From Methylococcaceae bacterium UBA662 (lineage in GTDB: Bacteria > Pseudomonadota > Gammaproteobacteria > Methylococcales > Methylomonadaceae): 64,000 nucleotides of DNA. A program made the translations under genes and the position numbers. The stretch spans positions 78,483-142,482 of the forward strand of contig DBNW01000053.1 of NCBI GenBank assembly GCA_002299425.1. The letters run 5' to 3'. A model generated the notes under the pieces. The model was given only the letters and a program-made list of their open reading frames with translations. It did no database searches and was not told where the DNA came from. Position 1 is the first letter of the stretch. The number at the start of each line of letters is the position of its first letter. Below are positions 1 through 7,951 of this stretch, one piece after another.

Positions 1-1018
1 TGGAATCGGTCAAGTCGCGTTGCCAGCGCGACACCGGCAATTTTTCCGCCAAAAACCCGCATACGGCATTGGCCATCCCCAAATTGCCTTCGGAATTTTC
101 AAAATCAATCGGGTTGACTTTATGCGGCATAGTCGATGACCCGATTTCGCCGGCAACGGTTTTTTGCTTGAAATAGCCCAGCGAGATGTAGCCCCAAACA
201 TCGCGGTCAAAATCCAGCAACACGGTGTTAAACCGGGACAGGGCATGGAAAAACTCGGCGATCGTGTCGTGCGGCTCGATTTGGGTGGTGTACGGGTTAA
301 ATACCAAGCCCAGCGATTCGACAAATTGTTTGCTGAACTTAGGCCAATCAACGTCCGGGTAAGCCACCGCGTGGGCGTTGTAATTGCCCACCGCGCCGTT
401 GATTTTGCCCAGCAATTCCACCTGCGCTAGGTGTTGCCGCTGACGTTGCAGGCGGGCGGCGACATTGGCGAATTCCTTGCCGACCGTGGTCGGAGTGGCC
501 GCTTGCCCGTGGGTGCGCGCCAGCATCGGCTGGGCCGCGGTGTCATGGGCGATAGCCTTGACGGCGGCAATTAGCCCGTCCATTTGCGCCAATAAAATGC
601 CCCTGCCCGCCTGCAACATCAAGGCATAAGACAGGTTGTTGATGTCCTCGGAGGTGCAGGCAAAATGCATGAATTCGGCCACTTGCTGCAACTCGGCATG
701 GCCGGTGATTTTTTCCTTCAACCAGTATTCAACCGCTTTGACATCGTGGTTGGTGGTGGTTTCGATGGTTTTGACGCGCTGGGCATCGGTCTCGGCAAAA
801 TCGGCCACAATGCGTTCCAACAAGCGATGGGTCTCTGTGCTAAACGGGCGCACTTCGGCAATGCCAGGATGCGCCGCCAACGCTTGCAACCAGCGCACTT
901 CGACTTCGACCCGGTAACGGATTAGGCCGTATTCGCTGAACACGGGCCGGAGCCGGGCGACTTTATCGGCGTATCGGCCATCTAAGGGGGAGAGGGCGGT
1001 GAGAGTGGAGTAGGGCAT
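1..1018 (-). CDS. purB: adenylosuccinate lyase, 3' end cut by window edge
   Basis: PurB cleaves SAICAR to AICAR and adenylosuccinate to AMP in cytoplasmic purine synthesis. The reading frame starts at the ATG complementary to 1016-1018 with MPYSTLTALSPLDGRYADK, the typical start of the long gammaproteobacterial form. It continues without a stop to the window edge, giving about 339 of the usual ~456 residues. The segment TSEDINNLSYAL and the signature loop GSSTMPHKVNPIDFEN near the cut end are hallmarks of the fumarase/aspartase superfamily; the loop carries the mobile catalytic serine. The C-terminal part lies outside the window. No in-frame lesion is visible. Identification is secure. Confidence 0.95.
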   Translation of the reverse strand, partial: MPYSTLTALSPLDGRYADKVARLRPVFSEYGLIRYRVEVEVRWLQALAAHPGIAEVRPFSTETHRLLERIVADFAETDAQRVKTIETTTNHDVKAVEYWLKEKITGHAELQQVAEFMHFACTSEDINNLSYALMLQAGRGILLAQMDGLIAAVKAIAHDTAAQPMLARTHGQAATPTTVGKEFANVAARLQRQRQHLAQVELLGKINGAVGNYNAHAVAYPDVDWPKFSKQFVESLGLVFNPYTTQIEPHDTIAEFFHALSRFNTVLLDFDRDVWGYISLGYFKQKTVAGEIGSSTMPHKVNPIDFENSEGNLGMANAVCGFLAEKLPVSRWQRDLTDS

Positions 1019-1050
1019 GGGCGTTAGGGTTTCCTTTGCTTGAACCAAGC

Positions 1051-1560
1051 TTAACGATGAGGTTTTGACAAGTTTTTTGCGCCAAGGGCTTGGGCATAAT
1101 TGAAATTTTGCCGCTCCAATTCTTTTAGTTTAGTGGCCATGGCGGCTTTCATTTCCGGTGTTTCCAATACCGCCTCGGGTTCGGCTTGCACGAGGACCGG
1201 TTGCAGCTTATCGGCATAAAGCCTAAGCACCAACCGATGGAACCAGGCCGGCCGCATCCTCACCACATACAAGGCGGTAGGGATGATGACCGGTATCAAT
1301 AAATCCACGACAAACAAGGCGGCTAAGCCTAACGTACAGCGGCTCCGGGTCATCATGGCATCATGTCCGGGTGGCGGCGAATAATCGGCCATCGCCCCAG
1401 AAACCAGTTTATCGGCATAAAGCCGACCGGTCACTTGCGGCAACCAGTTCGGGCGTTTACGGATGGCATACAGGCTATAAAGCGAAGTGAACGGCACCGG
1501 CAGGATTTCGACAATAAATAAGCAGGCGATGACGCATGTGCATCGGGTTTGTAGGTTCAT
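1051..1560 (-). CDS. small membrane protein made of two tandem copies of one unit
   Basis: I do not recognise this family. The frame is open further upstream to a TTG at 1647, but the ATG at 1560 (MNLQTRCTCVIACL) is the more likely start, giving 169 residues. Residues about 5-51 and 72-118 are two copies of the same unit: an Arg-Cys-Thr start, a hydrophobic helix with Pro, an LY..R.RP.W segment and an RLYADKL end. Each copy carries one predicted membrane helix, so the protein probably has two. The C-terminal ~45 residues are charged and soluble. It lies 32 bp upstream of purB on the same strand but is unlikely to be functionally tied to it. Confidence 0.6.
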   Translation of the reverse strand: MNLQTRCTCVIACLFIVEILPVPFTSLYSLYAIRKRPNWLPQVTGRLYADKLVSGAMADYSPPPGHDAMMTRSRCTLGLAALFVVDLLIPVIIPTALYVVRMRPAWFHRLVLRLYADKLQPVLVQAEPEAVLETPEMKAAMATKLKELERQNFNYAQALGAKNLSKPHR

Positions 1561-1852
1561 GTGTAAAGTACTTTCGCAGCCATCTGAGGCCTGCATTGTA
1601 GGGCTGCGAGCAGAATTTTTAATTTTTTTTCGGTCAATGTTACGCAAAAGCCAGTAAAGGTTGCAATTTTTTCAATGGACCTACGGCACACCGTCGTTGT
1701 GGCTTAATCGTTTTCGCAAAAAAATCGGCGGCTTGGATAAATTTCAGTTTGGTTTATTGCGCCCGCTAATGATACGCCGCCGACGTGGCAGTGGCTAATA
1801 TCAACGAGCACTTCCAATTTTAATTTTTATGGCTATAATGTCCGTCTTTATT
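1561..1852. other. intergenic region before tRNA-Leu
   Basis: This 292-bp stretch separates the minus-strand duplicated-unit protein from tRNA-Leu. Apart from the tRNA promoter near its right end I see no gene, repeat or clear hairpin in it. Confidence 0.4.
1811..1839 (+). promoter_or_regulatory. candidate sigma-70 promoter of tRNA-Leu
   Basis: A perfect TATAAT at 1834-1839 lies 13 bp before the mature tRNA. With a 17-bp spacer the -35 would be CTTCCA (1811-1816), a weak match. Position and the perfect -10 support it. Confidence 0.55.
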
Positions 1853-1939
1853 GCCGGGGTGGCGGAACTGGTAGACGCGCCGGATTCAAAATCCGGTGAT
1901 GGTGACATCGTGTCGGTTCGATTCCGACCCTCGGTACCA
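1853..1939 (+). tRNA. tRNA-Leu (anticodon CAA)
   Basis: This is an 87-nt class II tRNA with a long variable arm. The acceptor GCCGGGG pairs with CCTCGGT, including G-U wobbles at 1:72 and 5:68. The T arm is GTCGG-TTCGATT-CCGAC. The anticodon stem CCGGA/TCCGG encloses the loop TTCAAAA, giving CAA, which reads UUG. CCA is encoded (1937-1939). Confidence 0.95.
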
Positions 1940-1947
1940 GATAAATC

Positions 1948-1981
1948 AAGGGCTTAGCATTTTGCTTTAAGCCCTTTTTTA
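1948..1981 (+). terminator. Rho-independent terminator after tRNA-Leu
   Basis: The stem AAGGGCTTA (1948-1956) pairs perfectly with TAAGCCCTT (1968-1976) and runs into a T tract. It starts 8 nt after the tRNA, so the tRNA is a single-gene transcript. Confidence 0.85.
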
Positions 1982-2107
1982 TTGCCTGCTGAATAGCGAG
2001 CCCTTGTTAGGGTAGGCGATCGGTGTTTGGTAAGGCCGTGTCTGTTTTCTGACACTCGGCTTATAATGGCACGCAAAACCAGTTTATTGTCAATTTAAGG
2101 GATAGCC

Positions 2108-2512
2108 ATGCCAAAAGAAATCATTCACACCGACCAAGCCCCGCAAGCGATCGGCACCTATTCGCAGGCGGTCAAAGTGGGTCATACGGTTTATTTGTCT
2201 GGGCAAATTCCGTTGCTGCCGGAAACGATGGTTTTGGTGGAAGGCGATATCGCCGCGCAAATTACCCGGGTGTTTGAAAACCTCAAGGCGGTGGCGCAGG
2301 CAGCGGGCGGCAGTTTGGCCGATGTGGTCAAGCTGAATGTGTTTTTGACGGATTTAAGCCATTTCCCCGTCGTCAATGACATCATGGGCTTGTATTTTCA
2401 GGAGCCTTACCCAGCGCGGGCGGTGGTTGGCGTAGCGGCCTTACCGAAAGGTGTGCCAGTGGAAATGGATGCGGTGATGCAGCTACCAGAACAGGAAAAT
2501 CAGGCCTGCTGA
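2108..2512 (+). CDS. ridA: RidA family 2-iminobutanoate/2-iminopropanoate deaminase
   Basis: RidA hydrolyses reactive enamine/imine intermediates released by PLP enzymes such as threonine dehydratase, protecting the cytoplasm from 2-aminoacrylate. The 134-residue length suits the YjgF/YER057c/UK114 fold. Visible family features are AIGTYSQAVKVG near the N-terminus, the LSGQIP strand, and the C-terminal signature PARAVVGVAALPKGVPVEMDAV (its middle part), whose Arg is the carboxylate-binding residue. AAGGGA precedes the ATG at good spacing. recG starts 21 bp after its stop. In many gammaproteobacteria the order is spoT-ridA-recG, but spoT is not present here because tRNA-Leu and its terminator lie directly upstream. 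Confidence 0.93.
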   Translation: MPKEIIHTDQAPQAIGTYSQAVKVGHTVYLSGQIPLLPETMVLVEGDIAAQITRVFENLKAVAQAAGGSLADVVKLNVFLTDLSHFPVVNDIMGLYFQEPYPARAVVGVAALPKGVPVEMDAVMQLPEQENQAC

Positions 2513-2533
2513 TCCGCGTTAAGTGAAGCGCGG

Positions 2534-4627
2534 ATGAATGTACTGAAGCAACCGGTCACGGCCTTGACCGGTATCGGCGGCCAAACGGCGGTACGGATGC
2601 AGAAACTGGGCATCCACTGCATCGGCGATTTGCTTTGGCATGTGCCGCTCCGTTACGAAGACCGTACTCGGGTCTGCTCCCTTGCTACGCTCAGCGTCGG
2701 CGTGGGCGCGCTGGTCTGCGGCCGGGTGGAGTGGGTGGACATCATGCCGGGCGGGCGCAGGAGCTTGGTTTGTAACATCAGTGACGGCACCGGCGAATTG
2801 TGGCTGCGGTTTTTTAATTTTACTGCCGGGCAAGCCCAGCAACTGAAAACAGGTGTTTGGCTGAGCGCGTTTGCCGAGGTGCGTTGTGGCTTTGTCGGCT
2901 TGGAAATGGTGCATCCTGAATACCGTGTGATTAGCCATGCCGATGCCGCCGTCACCGAGCGCCGTTTGACTGCGGTTTACCCGGCAACTGAAGGACTGAG
3001 TCAAAAAACCTTGCGTAAAGCGGTCACACAAGCCTTGCTACTGTCCCGCCAGCAGTTAGTAGTCAACGAGGGCTTGCCTGATGCGATTTTGCAACGTTAC
3101 GGCTTTCCCCGCTTGCTTGAAGCAGTGGAACAGTTGCATGCGCCCGATGAAACCGCCACCGAGGCTCTGTTACGAGTCGAAGCATCACCGGCACTGCGGC
3201 GCTTGGCGTTTGAAGAATTGTTGGCGCACCATTTGAACTTGAAGGCATTAAAAGCTCACGCCAAACGCTGGCGGGCGCCGGTGTTTTTTCCGGCCGGGCC
3301 AGACGGCTTCAAGCCCACGGCGGAACGGTTCTTGTCCTCGTTGCCGTTCCGGTTGACCTGCGCCCAGCGGCGGGTGATCGCCGAAATCGAGGCTGATTGC
3401 CGCAGCAATCAGCCGATGCTGCGCTTGGTGCAAGGCGATGTCGGTTCCGGCAAAACCATCGTTGCGGCCTACACGGCGTTGCTGGCGTTAAGTTCAGGCT
3501 ATCAGGTCGCCATCATGGCACCGACGGAATTGCTGGCCGAGCAGCATTTTCGCAATTTCAGTGCTTGGTTTGCGGATTTTGAAGTACACGTTGGTTTGTT
3601 GACCGGGCAATTAAAAGGCCAGGCCCGGGTCGGTTTGCTTCAAGCCATTGCCGATGGCGGCATCGGCATTGGCATTGGCACCCACGCGTTGTTTCAGGAA
3701 GCCGTGCAGTTCAACCGGTTAGGCTTGGTAGTGATTGACGAACAACACCGTTTTGGCGTCCACCAGCGCTTGGCTTTGCGCGAAAAAGCCCAAGCCGGCG
3801 GCATCCGTCCGCATCAATTGGTGATGACCGCGACGCCAATACCGCGCACCTTGGCGATGTTAAATTATGCCGATTTGGACTTGTCGGTGATCGACGAGTT
3901 GCCGCCGGGCAGAAAGCCGACCATCACCCGCGTCATCCCCTCAGAACGGCGGCATGAGGTGAGTGCCCGCATCGAAAGCTGGGTGGCGGAAGGTCGGCAG
4001 GCGTATTGGGTTTGCACCTTGATTGAAGAATCCGAGCAACTGCAAGGCGAAGCCGCCGAAAACACGGCGGAAAAATTGCGGGCGGTGTTGCCTGCCGTGC
4101 GGGTCGGCTTGCTGCACGGGCGTATGAAATCCAGTGAAAAAGAAGCCGTCATGCAGGCGTTTAAAAACCGGCAACTGGACTTGCTGGTGGCAACTACGGT
4201 AATCGAGGTCGGTGTCGATGTCCCGAACGCCGGTTTGATGGTCATCGAAAACCCAGAGCGCCTTGGCTTGGCGCAGTTGCACCAATTGCGCGGCCGGGTC
4301 GGGCGCGGCGGCGGCGACAGTTATTGCCTGCTGCTGTACCAAGCGCCGTTGTCGGACACCGCCAAGCACCGCTTGGGAATTTTGCGCGACAGCAACGACG
4401 GTTTTGTCATTGCCGAAAAAGACTTGGCGTTGCGCGGCCCCGGTGAGGTAATGGGCACCCGGCAAACCGGCACGATGCGCTTTAAAGTGGCGGATTTAAG
4501 CCGTGATGCCGGGTTGCTGGACGGCATCCGGCAAGTCGCCGAGGAATTTTTTACTGACTACCCGAATGCCATCCAGACCTTGCGCGACCGCTGGCTGGAT
4601 GCATCCGCCGATTATTCCGAGGTGTAA
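2534..4627 (+). CDS. recG: ATP-dependent DNA helicase RecG
   Basis: RecG is a superfamily 2 translocase that remodels stalled replication forks and Holliday junctions. At 697 residues it matches the family length (~693). The N-terminal wedge/OB domain (roughly residues 1-150) contains GIGGQTAVRMQKLGI and the RYEDRT segment. Walker A is GDVGSGKT (about residues 301-308), Walker B is DEQHRFG (about 402), and the motif III region reads MTATPIPRTL. The C-terminal helicase half includes TTVIEVGVDVPNA and QLRGRVGR. The start ATG at 2534 is 21 bp after ridA, and ubiC begins 7 bp after its stop, so ridA-recG-ubiC is probably one transcript. Confidence 0.97.
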   Translation: MNVLKQPVTALTGIGGQTAVRMQKLGIHCIGDLLWHVPLRYEDRTRVCSLATLSVGVGALVCGRVEWVDIMPGGRRSLVCNISDGTGELWLRFFNFTAGQAQQLKTGVWLSAFAEVRCGFVGLEMVHPEYRVISHADAAVTERRLTAVYPATEGLSQKTLRKAVTQALLLSRQQLVVNEGLPDAILQRYGFPRLLEAVEQLHAPDETATEALLRVEASPALRRLAFEELLAHHLNLKALKAHAKRWRAPVFFPAGPDGFKPTAERFLSSLPFRLTCAQRRVIAEIEADCRSNQPMLRLVQGDVGSGKTIVAAYTALLALSSGYQVAIMAPTELLAEQHFRNFSAWFADFEVHVGLLTGQLKGQARVGLLQAIADGGIGIGIGTHALFQEAVQFNRLGLVVIDEQHRFGVHQRLALREKAQAGGIRPHQLVMTATPIPRTLAMLNYADLDLSVIDELPPGRKPTITRVIPSERRHEVSARIESWVAEGRQAYWVCTLIEESEQLQGEAAENTAEKLRAVLPAVRVGLLHGRMKSSEKEAVMQAFKNRQLDLLVATTVIEVGVDVPNAGLMVIENPERLGLAQLHQLRGRVGRGGGDSYCLLLYQAPLSDTAKHRLGILRDSNDGFVIAEKDLALRGPGEVMGTRQTGTMRFKVADLSRDAGLLDGIRQVAEEFFTDYPNAIQTLRDRWLDASADYSEV

Positions 4628-4634
4628 GCCATTG

Positions 4635-5189
4635 GTGACACACAGCGTGTTATTGACAAAAGAACCGCGTTGGTTGACCAACCGTCCGGGTATGCGCCGG
4701 CAACTGCCCGCAGCGGTGCAATCGTGGATTTACGAGCCGGGTTCACTAACGACCAGGCTGCGTAGTGGCTATGGCGATAAAGTCGCCGTTAAGCTGTTGC
4801 AGCAGCAATGGGCTAGGCCGTTGCCTTCCGAGCGTGCGTTGCTCCGGCAGGCGACGTGGCACTGCGCTCGGGTGCGCGAGGTGCTGCTGCATGCCGACGG
4901 CTTGCCGTTGCTGTTGGCGCGCACCGTCATTCCCGCCAAAACCCTTAACGCACAGGCCGATTTGTTAAGGCTTGGGGCCAGGCCCTTGGGCGAGGTGTTG
5001 TTCAGCCACCCTAATCTGGAACGCTGGCACAAAGACGTAGTGAAAGCCGCCCCTCAGTGCTTTACCCGATTGGCACTGGAATTGGCCGGTATTGAGCAAC
5101 CGATTTGGGGCAGGCGGACGGTTTATGCTTTAAATGGCAAGGAAATGCTCGTTTGTGAATTTTTTTTGCCGACTATAATCAACTTCTGA
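4635..5189 (+). CDS. ubiC: chorismate--pyruvate lyase
   Basis: UbiC converts chorismate to 4-hydroxybenzoate and pyruvate, the first committed step of ubiquinone synthesis. I place the start at GTG 4635 (VTHSVLLTKEPRW), because GAGGTG at 4619-4624 gives a good ribosome binding site and the frame upstream only shadows recG. This yields 184 residues (E. coli 165). Family landmarks are LLLARTVIP (the substrate-binding Arg region), LGARPLGEVLF, and the C-terminal WGRRTVYALNG...CEFFLP, whose Glu is the catalytic acid. ubiA is not adjacent, unlike in E. coli. Confidence 0.85.
   Translation: MTHSVLLTKEPRWLTNRPGMRRQLPAAVQSWIYEPGSLTTRLRSGYGDKVAVKLLQQQWARPLPSERALLRQATWHCARVREVLLHADGLPLLLARTVIPAKTLNAQADLLRLGARPLGEVLFSHPNLERWHKDVVKAAPQCFTRLALELAGIEQPIWGRRTVYALNGKEMLVCEFFLPTIINF
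5152..5179 (+). promoter_or_regulatory. candidate sigma-70 promoter for the lipoprotein gene
   Basis: TATAAT (5174-5179) lies at the very end of ubiC, with TTTGTG (5152-5157) 16 bp upstream as a weak -35. It is 36 bp before the lipoprotein start and would allow transcription independent of ubiC. Confidence 0.45.
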
Positions 5190-5215
5190 AATCAAACAAC
5201 CAAGAGGCTATACAC

Positions 5216-5581
5216 ATGAACATGATCAAACTCGCAAGCATATTGTTGATCGCTGCCGCGTTGGCCGCTTGTGCAACAGGCACTGGCAACGTTGCCCCTA
5301 CACCGCATGCTTGGGCGAAAGAAGCGCAAACAGCGGATAGCCGGGATGCCCATCTGCGGTTAGCGGCTCATTACGATGAGGTTGCTAAAAATATGGAAGC
5401 CAACGCCCTTGAAGAGCAGGAAATATTGGCTGAATACCTAGCCCGACCCTGGAAATACGGCAAAAAAATTCAGGATATGCAAGCGCAGGCTTCTGCCATG
5501 ATCCGCGATTTGCAGGCATCCGCTGCAGAAAGCAGAAAACTAGCGGAATACCACCGGCAAATAGCCGCCGAACTGCCCTGA
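5216..5581 (+). CDS. small predicted lipoprotein
   Basis: This 121-residue protein has a clear lipoprotein signal: MNMIKLASILLIAAALAAC, ending in the lipobox LAAC with the modified Cys at residue 19. The mature part is Ala/Glu-rich and mostly helical (HLRLAAHYDEVAKNMEANALEE, in part, and MQAQASAMIRDLQASAAES), suggesting a coiled or helical-bundle periplasmic protein. Similar small lipoproteins are common in Methylococcales and other Proteobacteria, but I cannot name a function. AAGAGG 9 nt upstream of the ATG is a good ribosome binding site. It sits 26 bp after ubiC and converges on the YgjP-like gene. Confidence 0.75.
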   Translation: MNMIKLASILLIAAALAACATGTGNVAPTPHAWAKEAQTADSRDAHLRLAAHYDEVAKNMEANALEEQEILAEYLARPWKYGKKIQDMQAQASAMIRDLQASAAESRKLAEYHRQIAAELP

Positions 5582-5637
5582 GAGCACCGCACCGGCTTAA
5601 AAAGATTGTTTTGCAGTGCGGGACTACCGGGTTGTGT

Positions 5638-6354
5638 TTACGCCCAACTTGCCAGCAAATGCCCACCGTACTGCTTTAGCCAAGCCCTGTGCGTTTGGTA
5701 GTACGGTAAATGCAGCGCCACTAACTGCCAAAAATCGGCAGAGTGGTTTTTTACCCGCACATGGCAGAGTTCATGCACCACCACATACTCCAACACCTGG
5801 GGCGGGGCGGCCATCAACAGCCAGTTGATATGGATGTCGTTATGGATGCCGCAACTGCCCCAGCGGCTTTTTTGGCTTTTGATGGCAATCGAGTGCGGTA
5901 TTAGGCCGTGTTTGCTGGCATGGTTTTCTACATGCTTGCCCACTTGCTGTTTAGCTTGTTCTTTTAGCCAAGCAGCCAGAGCAGATTTGCTGGCTGCTTG
6001 GCCGTCACCTAACGGTAAATCTTGTGCTAGGTATACGGTAAAACCCTCGGAAAATTCGACTTTTGAGCGTTTAGCGAAAGTGGTTTGAAGGCGGATTGGA
6101 TAAACTACGCCCTGATACGCCATCGCCTCGCCGGGACGGTAAAAAATCAGTGCCTCGCCCGGTTGGCTTTGCCTTGAGGCGACTTTCTCCAAAGCGTGCA
6201 TGACCCACGTTTGTTTGGCGGCGACAAACTTGGCAATTAAGGCCTCGGGTATTTGCGGCGGAGCGACCACCTCGACTTTTCCGGGTTTAACCGTGATCCG
6301 CACCCGGCTGGCGCGCTGGCTGCGGCGCAGCGTGTAAGTAAAGGGCAATGACAT
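5638..6354 (-). CDS. YgjP/DUF45 family zinc metallohydrolase
   Basis: The 238-residue protein belongs to the M48/SprT-like YgjP family (DUF45). The N-terminal half (SLPFTYTLRRSQRASRVRI) is the usual beta-rich part. The catalytic helix is YVVVHELCHVRVKNHSADFW, where the HExxH variant HELCH supplies two zinc ligands and NHSADFW is the conserved third-ligand region. SRWGSCG just upstream is also diagnostic. E. coli YgjP has been reported to hydrolyse UTP, but the physiological substrate in this organism is unknown. It is transcribed convergently with the lipoprotein gene, with 56 bp between stops. Confidence 0.88.
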   Translation of the reverse strand: MSLPFTYTLRRSQRASRVRITVKPGKVEVVAPPQIPEALIAKFVAAKQTWVMHALEKVASRQSQPGEALIFYRPGEAMAYQGVVYPIRLQTTFAKRSKVEFSEGFTVYLAQDLPLGDGQAASKSALAAWLKEQAKQQVGKHVENHASKHGLIPHSIAIKSQKSRWGSCGIHNDIHINWLLMAAPPQVLEYVVVHELCHVRVKNHSADFWQLVALHLPYYQTHRAWLKQYGGHLLASWA

Positions 6355-6490
6355 GGTTTTATAAGGCAGGACACGCAGTAAGAATGTGATGCAGGTTTTT
6401 GTTTAGAGTATCGGTCTTTCTGTCAGGCTGCAATCAGCAGGGTGACGAGCGGCGGTTCGTAAAGTATCATGATGACAGCATCATGCGTGC

Positions 6491-6525
6491 GGGGCGGGCC
6501 TAAGATGGGTTTGTTGGCCCGCCCC
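6491..6525. repeat. 10-bp perfect inverted repeat upstream of the YccA-like gene
   Basis: GGGGCGGGCC (6491-6500) pairs perfectly with GGCCCGCCCC (6516-6525) around a 15-nt loop. The CGT/ACG flanks can extend the stem past a two-base bulge. It lies 62 bp upstream of the next start codon. There is no T tract on either side, so a REP-like element or transcript-stabilising hairpin fits as well as a terminator. Confidence 0.6.
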
Positions 6526-6587
6526 ACGAAACTTTAGTGCCATCCAGATGTCCTCTTCGGGCGATCATTTTTTTAAAGGAGTAGTGT

Positions 6588-7262
6588 ATGAAATCGAATG
6601 TTACTGTTGCCGTACCCCGTCCCGAATCCAGTGTTTTAGCGACCAACAAGCTGTTGAAAAACACCTATTTGTTGTTGTCCATGACCTTATTGTTCAGTGC
6701 TTTAACCGCCGCTTTGTCCATGCTATTGAAACTGCCGAACCCAGGCATGATTGTCACCTTGGTAGGCTATTTTGGGTTGTTGTTTTTAACCAATAAATTT
6801 AGCAACAGTGCGTGGGGCTTGGTCTGCGTGTTTGCCCTAACCGGATTCATGGGTCTTACTTTAGGGCCAATTTTGTCCCTGTACATCGAAACTTTCAGCA
6901 ACGGTCATGAATTGGTGATGATGGCGTTGGGCGGTACAGGTGCAATTTTTATCGGCCTGTCGGGTTACGCTTTGACTACCCGCAAAGACTTCAGCTTTTT
7001 GGGCGGTTTTTTGATGGTGGGTATTCTGGTGGCGTTTTTGGCTGGTATCGGTGCTGTGGTTTTTGCCATTCCGGCTTTGTCATTGGCGGTTTCAGCCATG
7101 GTAATCTTGCTGATGTCCGGCATGATATTGTTCCAGACCAGTGCTTTGGTCAACGGTGGCGAAACCAACTACATCATGGCGACGGTGTCTTTGTATGTAT
7201 CCATTTTTAACTTGTTCGTCAGCCTGTTGCAGTTGTTAGGCGTGTTCGGCGGCGACGAGTAA
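6588..7262 (+). CDS. Bax inhibitor-1/YccA family membrane protein
   Basis: This 224-residue integral membrane protein belongs to the BI-1/YccA (UPF0005) family. The N-terminal ~25 residues are cytoplasmic and are followed by about seven hydrophobic helices. Family features include the VLATNKLLKNTYLLLSMTL entry into helix 1, the GFMGLTLGPIL segment, and the C-terminal helix SLYVSIFNLFVSLLQLLGVFGG. E. coli YccA inhibits the FtsH protease; other members conduct calcium. Which role applies here is unknown. AAAGGAG 8 nt before the ATG is a strong ribosome binding site. It is monocistronic and converges on the TIGR04073-like gene. Confidence 0.9.
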   Translation: MKSNVTVAVPRPESSVLATNKLLKNTYLLLSMTLLFSALTAALSMLLKLPNPGMIVTLVGYFGLLFLTNKFSNSAWGLVCVFALTGFMGLTLGPILSLYIETFSNGHELVMMALGGTGAIFIGLSGYALTTRKDFSFLGGFLMVGILVAFLAGIGAVVFAIPALSLAVSAMVILLMSGMILFQTSALVNGGETNYIMATVSLYVSIFNLFVSLLQLLGVFGGDE

Positions 7263-7282
7263 TTTTTTTAGTCCGCCAGATT

Positions 7283-7312
7283 CAGGATGCGGCGTTCAGG
7301 TACTGCATCCTG
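7283..7312. terminator. hairpin in convergent gap, possible bidirectional terminator
   Basis: CAGGATGC (7283-7290) and GCATCCTG (7305-7312) form a perfect 8-bp stem with a 14-nt loop between two convergent stops. No T tract follows on either strand, so termination is inferred only from position. Confidence 0.4.
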
Positions 7313-7339
7313 CCTGTGTTCACCGTAAGTCTACTGCAA

Positions 7340-7705
7340 TCAACGCAACTCCCAGGTGCTTCGGTACGTCGTTTCTTTGGAAAAATCCTGCCAAACATAA
7401 TCCGGTTTGACAATCGGTTTAGTGGGTATCATAAACGTTAGCAAATCCAGCGTGCCGGATAAAGTCCGGCCTAGCATGTGTACTATCCCGGTCATAAGCC
7501 CGGCGCTGGCGGCATAGGCCGGGCCTTCTAGGCGGTTTGCTATACGGATGGTTCTTGGTATTTCAACAATTCCGGTGGTTGCATTGGCAATGCCGGTACC
7601 CAGTTTTGCACCTATGCGGGCCGGGTAACTGGAAGCGGCGGCATTGAAAACCACCGACAGCCCTAAAACGGTTGCTAGGAGTGCTAGCTTAATGGTGTTT
7701 TGCAT
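7340..7705 (-). CDS. exosortase system-associated protein, TIGR04073-like
   Basis: Starting at the ATG complementary to 7703-7705, the product is 121 residues with a signal peptide (MQNTIKLALLATVLGLSVV, then FNAAASS). The mature part YPARIGAKLGTGIANATTG with EIPRTIRIANR resembles the TIGR04073 family: small exported proteins of about 120 residues found mostly in genomes with the PEP-CTERM/exosortase system. The length and the presence of a PEP-CTERM protein at 15566 agree. A longer frame reaches 7819, but its extra N-terminus would bury the signal peptide. Molecular function is unknown; family assignment is from memory. Confidence 0.65.
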   Translation of the reverse strand: MQNTIKLALLATVLGLSVVFNAAASSYPARIGAKLGTGIANATTGIVEIPRTIRIANRLEGPAYAASAGLMTGIVHMLGRTLSGTLDLLTFMIPTKPIVKPDYVWQDFSKETTYRSTWELR

Positions 7706-7951
7706 AGAAAATTCCGGAAAAAAAGAGTGGACTGCATTGAGCTTATCGAGGTTAACGTAGGCAGGAACACCGTCTTTGGGATTTAACGAGGCTGCTGAGA
7801 AAATTTTTGAAGGCATCATGGTAGCACGGTCGTTTTCATAAAGACAATTTAGGCCCAGCGGGTGTTTTAAGCGGGTAAGAGGGCAAAAAACGGTCAGGAC
7901 GGCGGCGTTATTTTTTAAATGGATAAGTTATCCGCCTATGAGGCAAATGGG

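Noticed and set aside
3941..4465. Long open frame antisense to recG, and similar long frames antisense to zwf, htpG, lpxD and the large glycosyltransferase.
   Set aside because: All lie fully inside genes with strong family motifs and have no recognisable protein features; they are shadows of codon bias.
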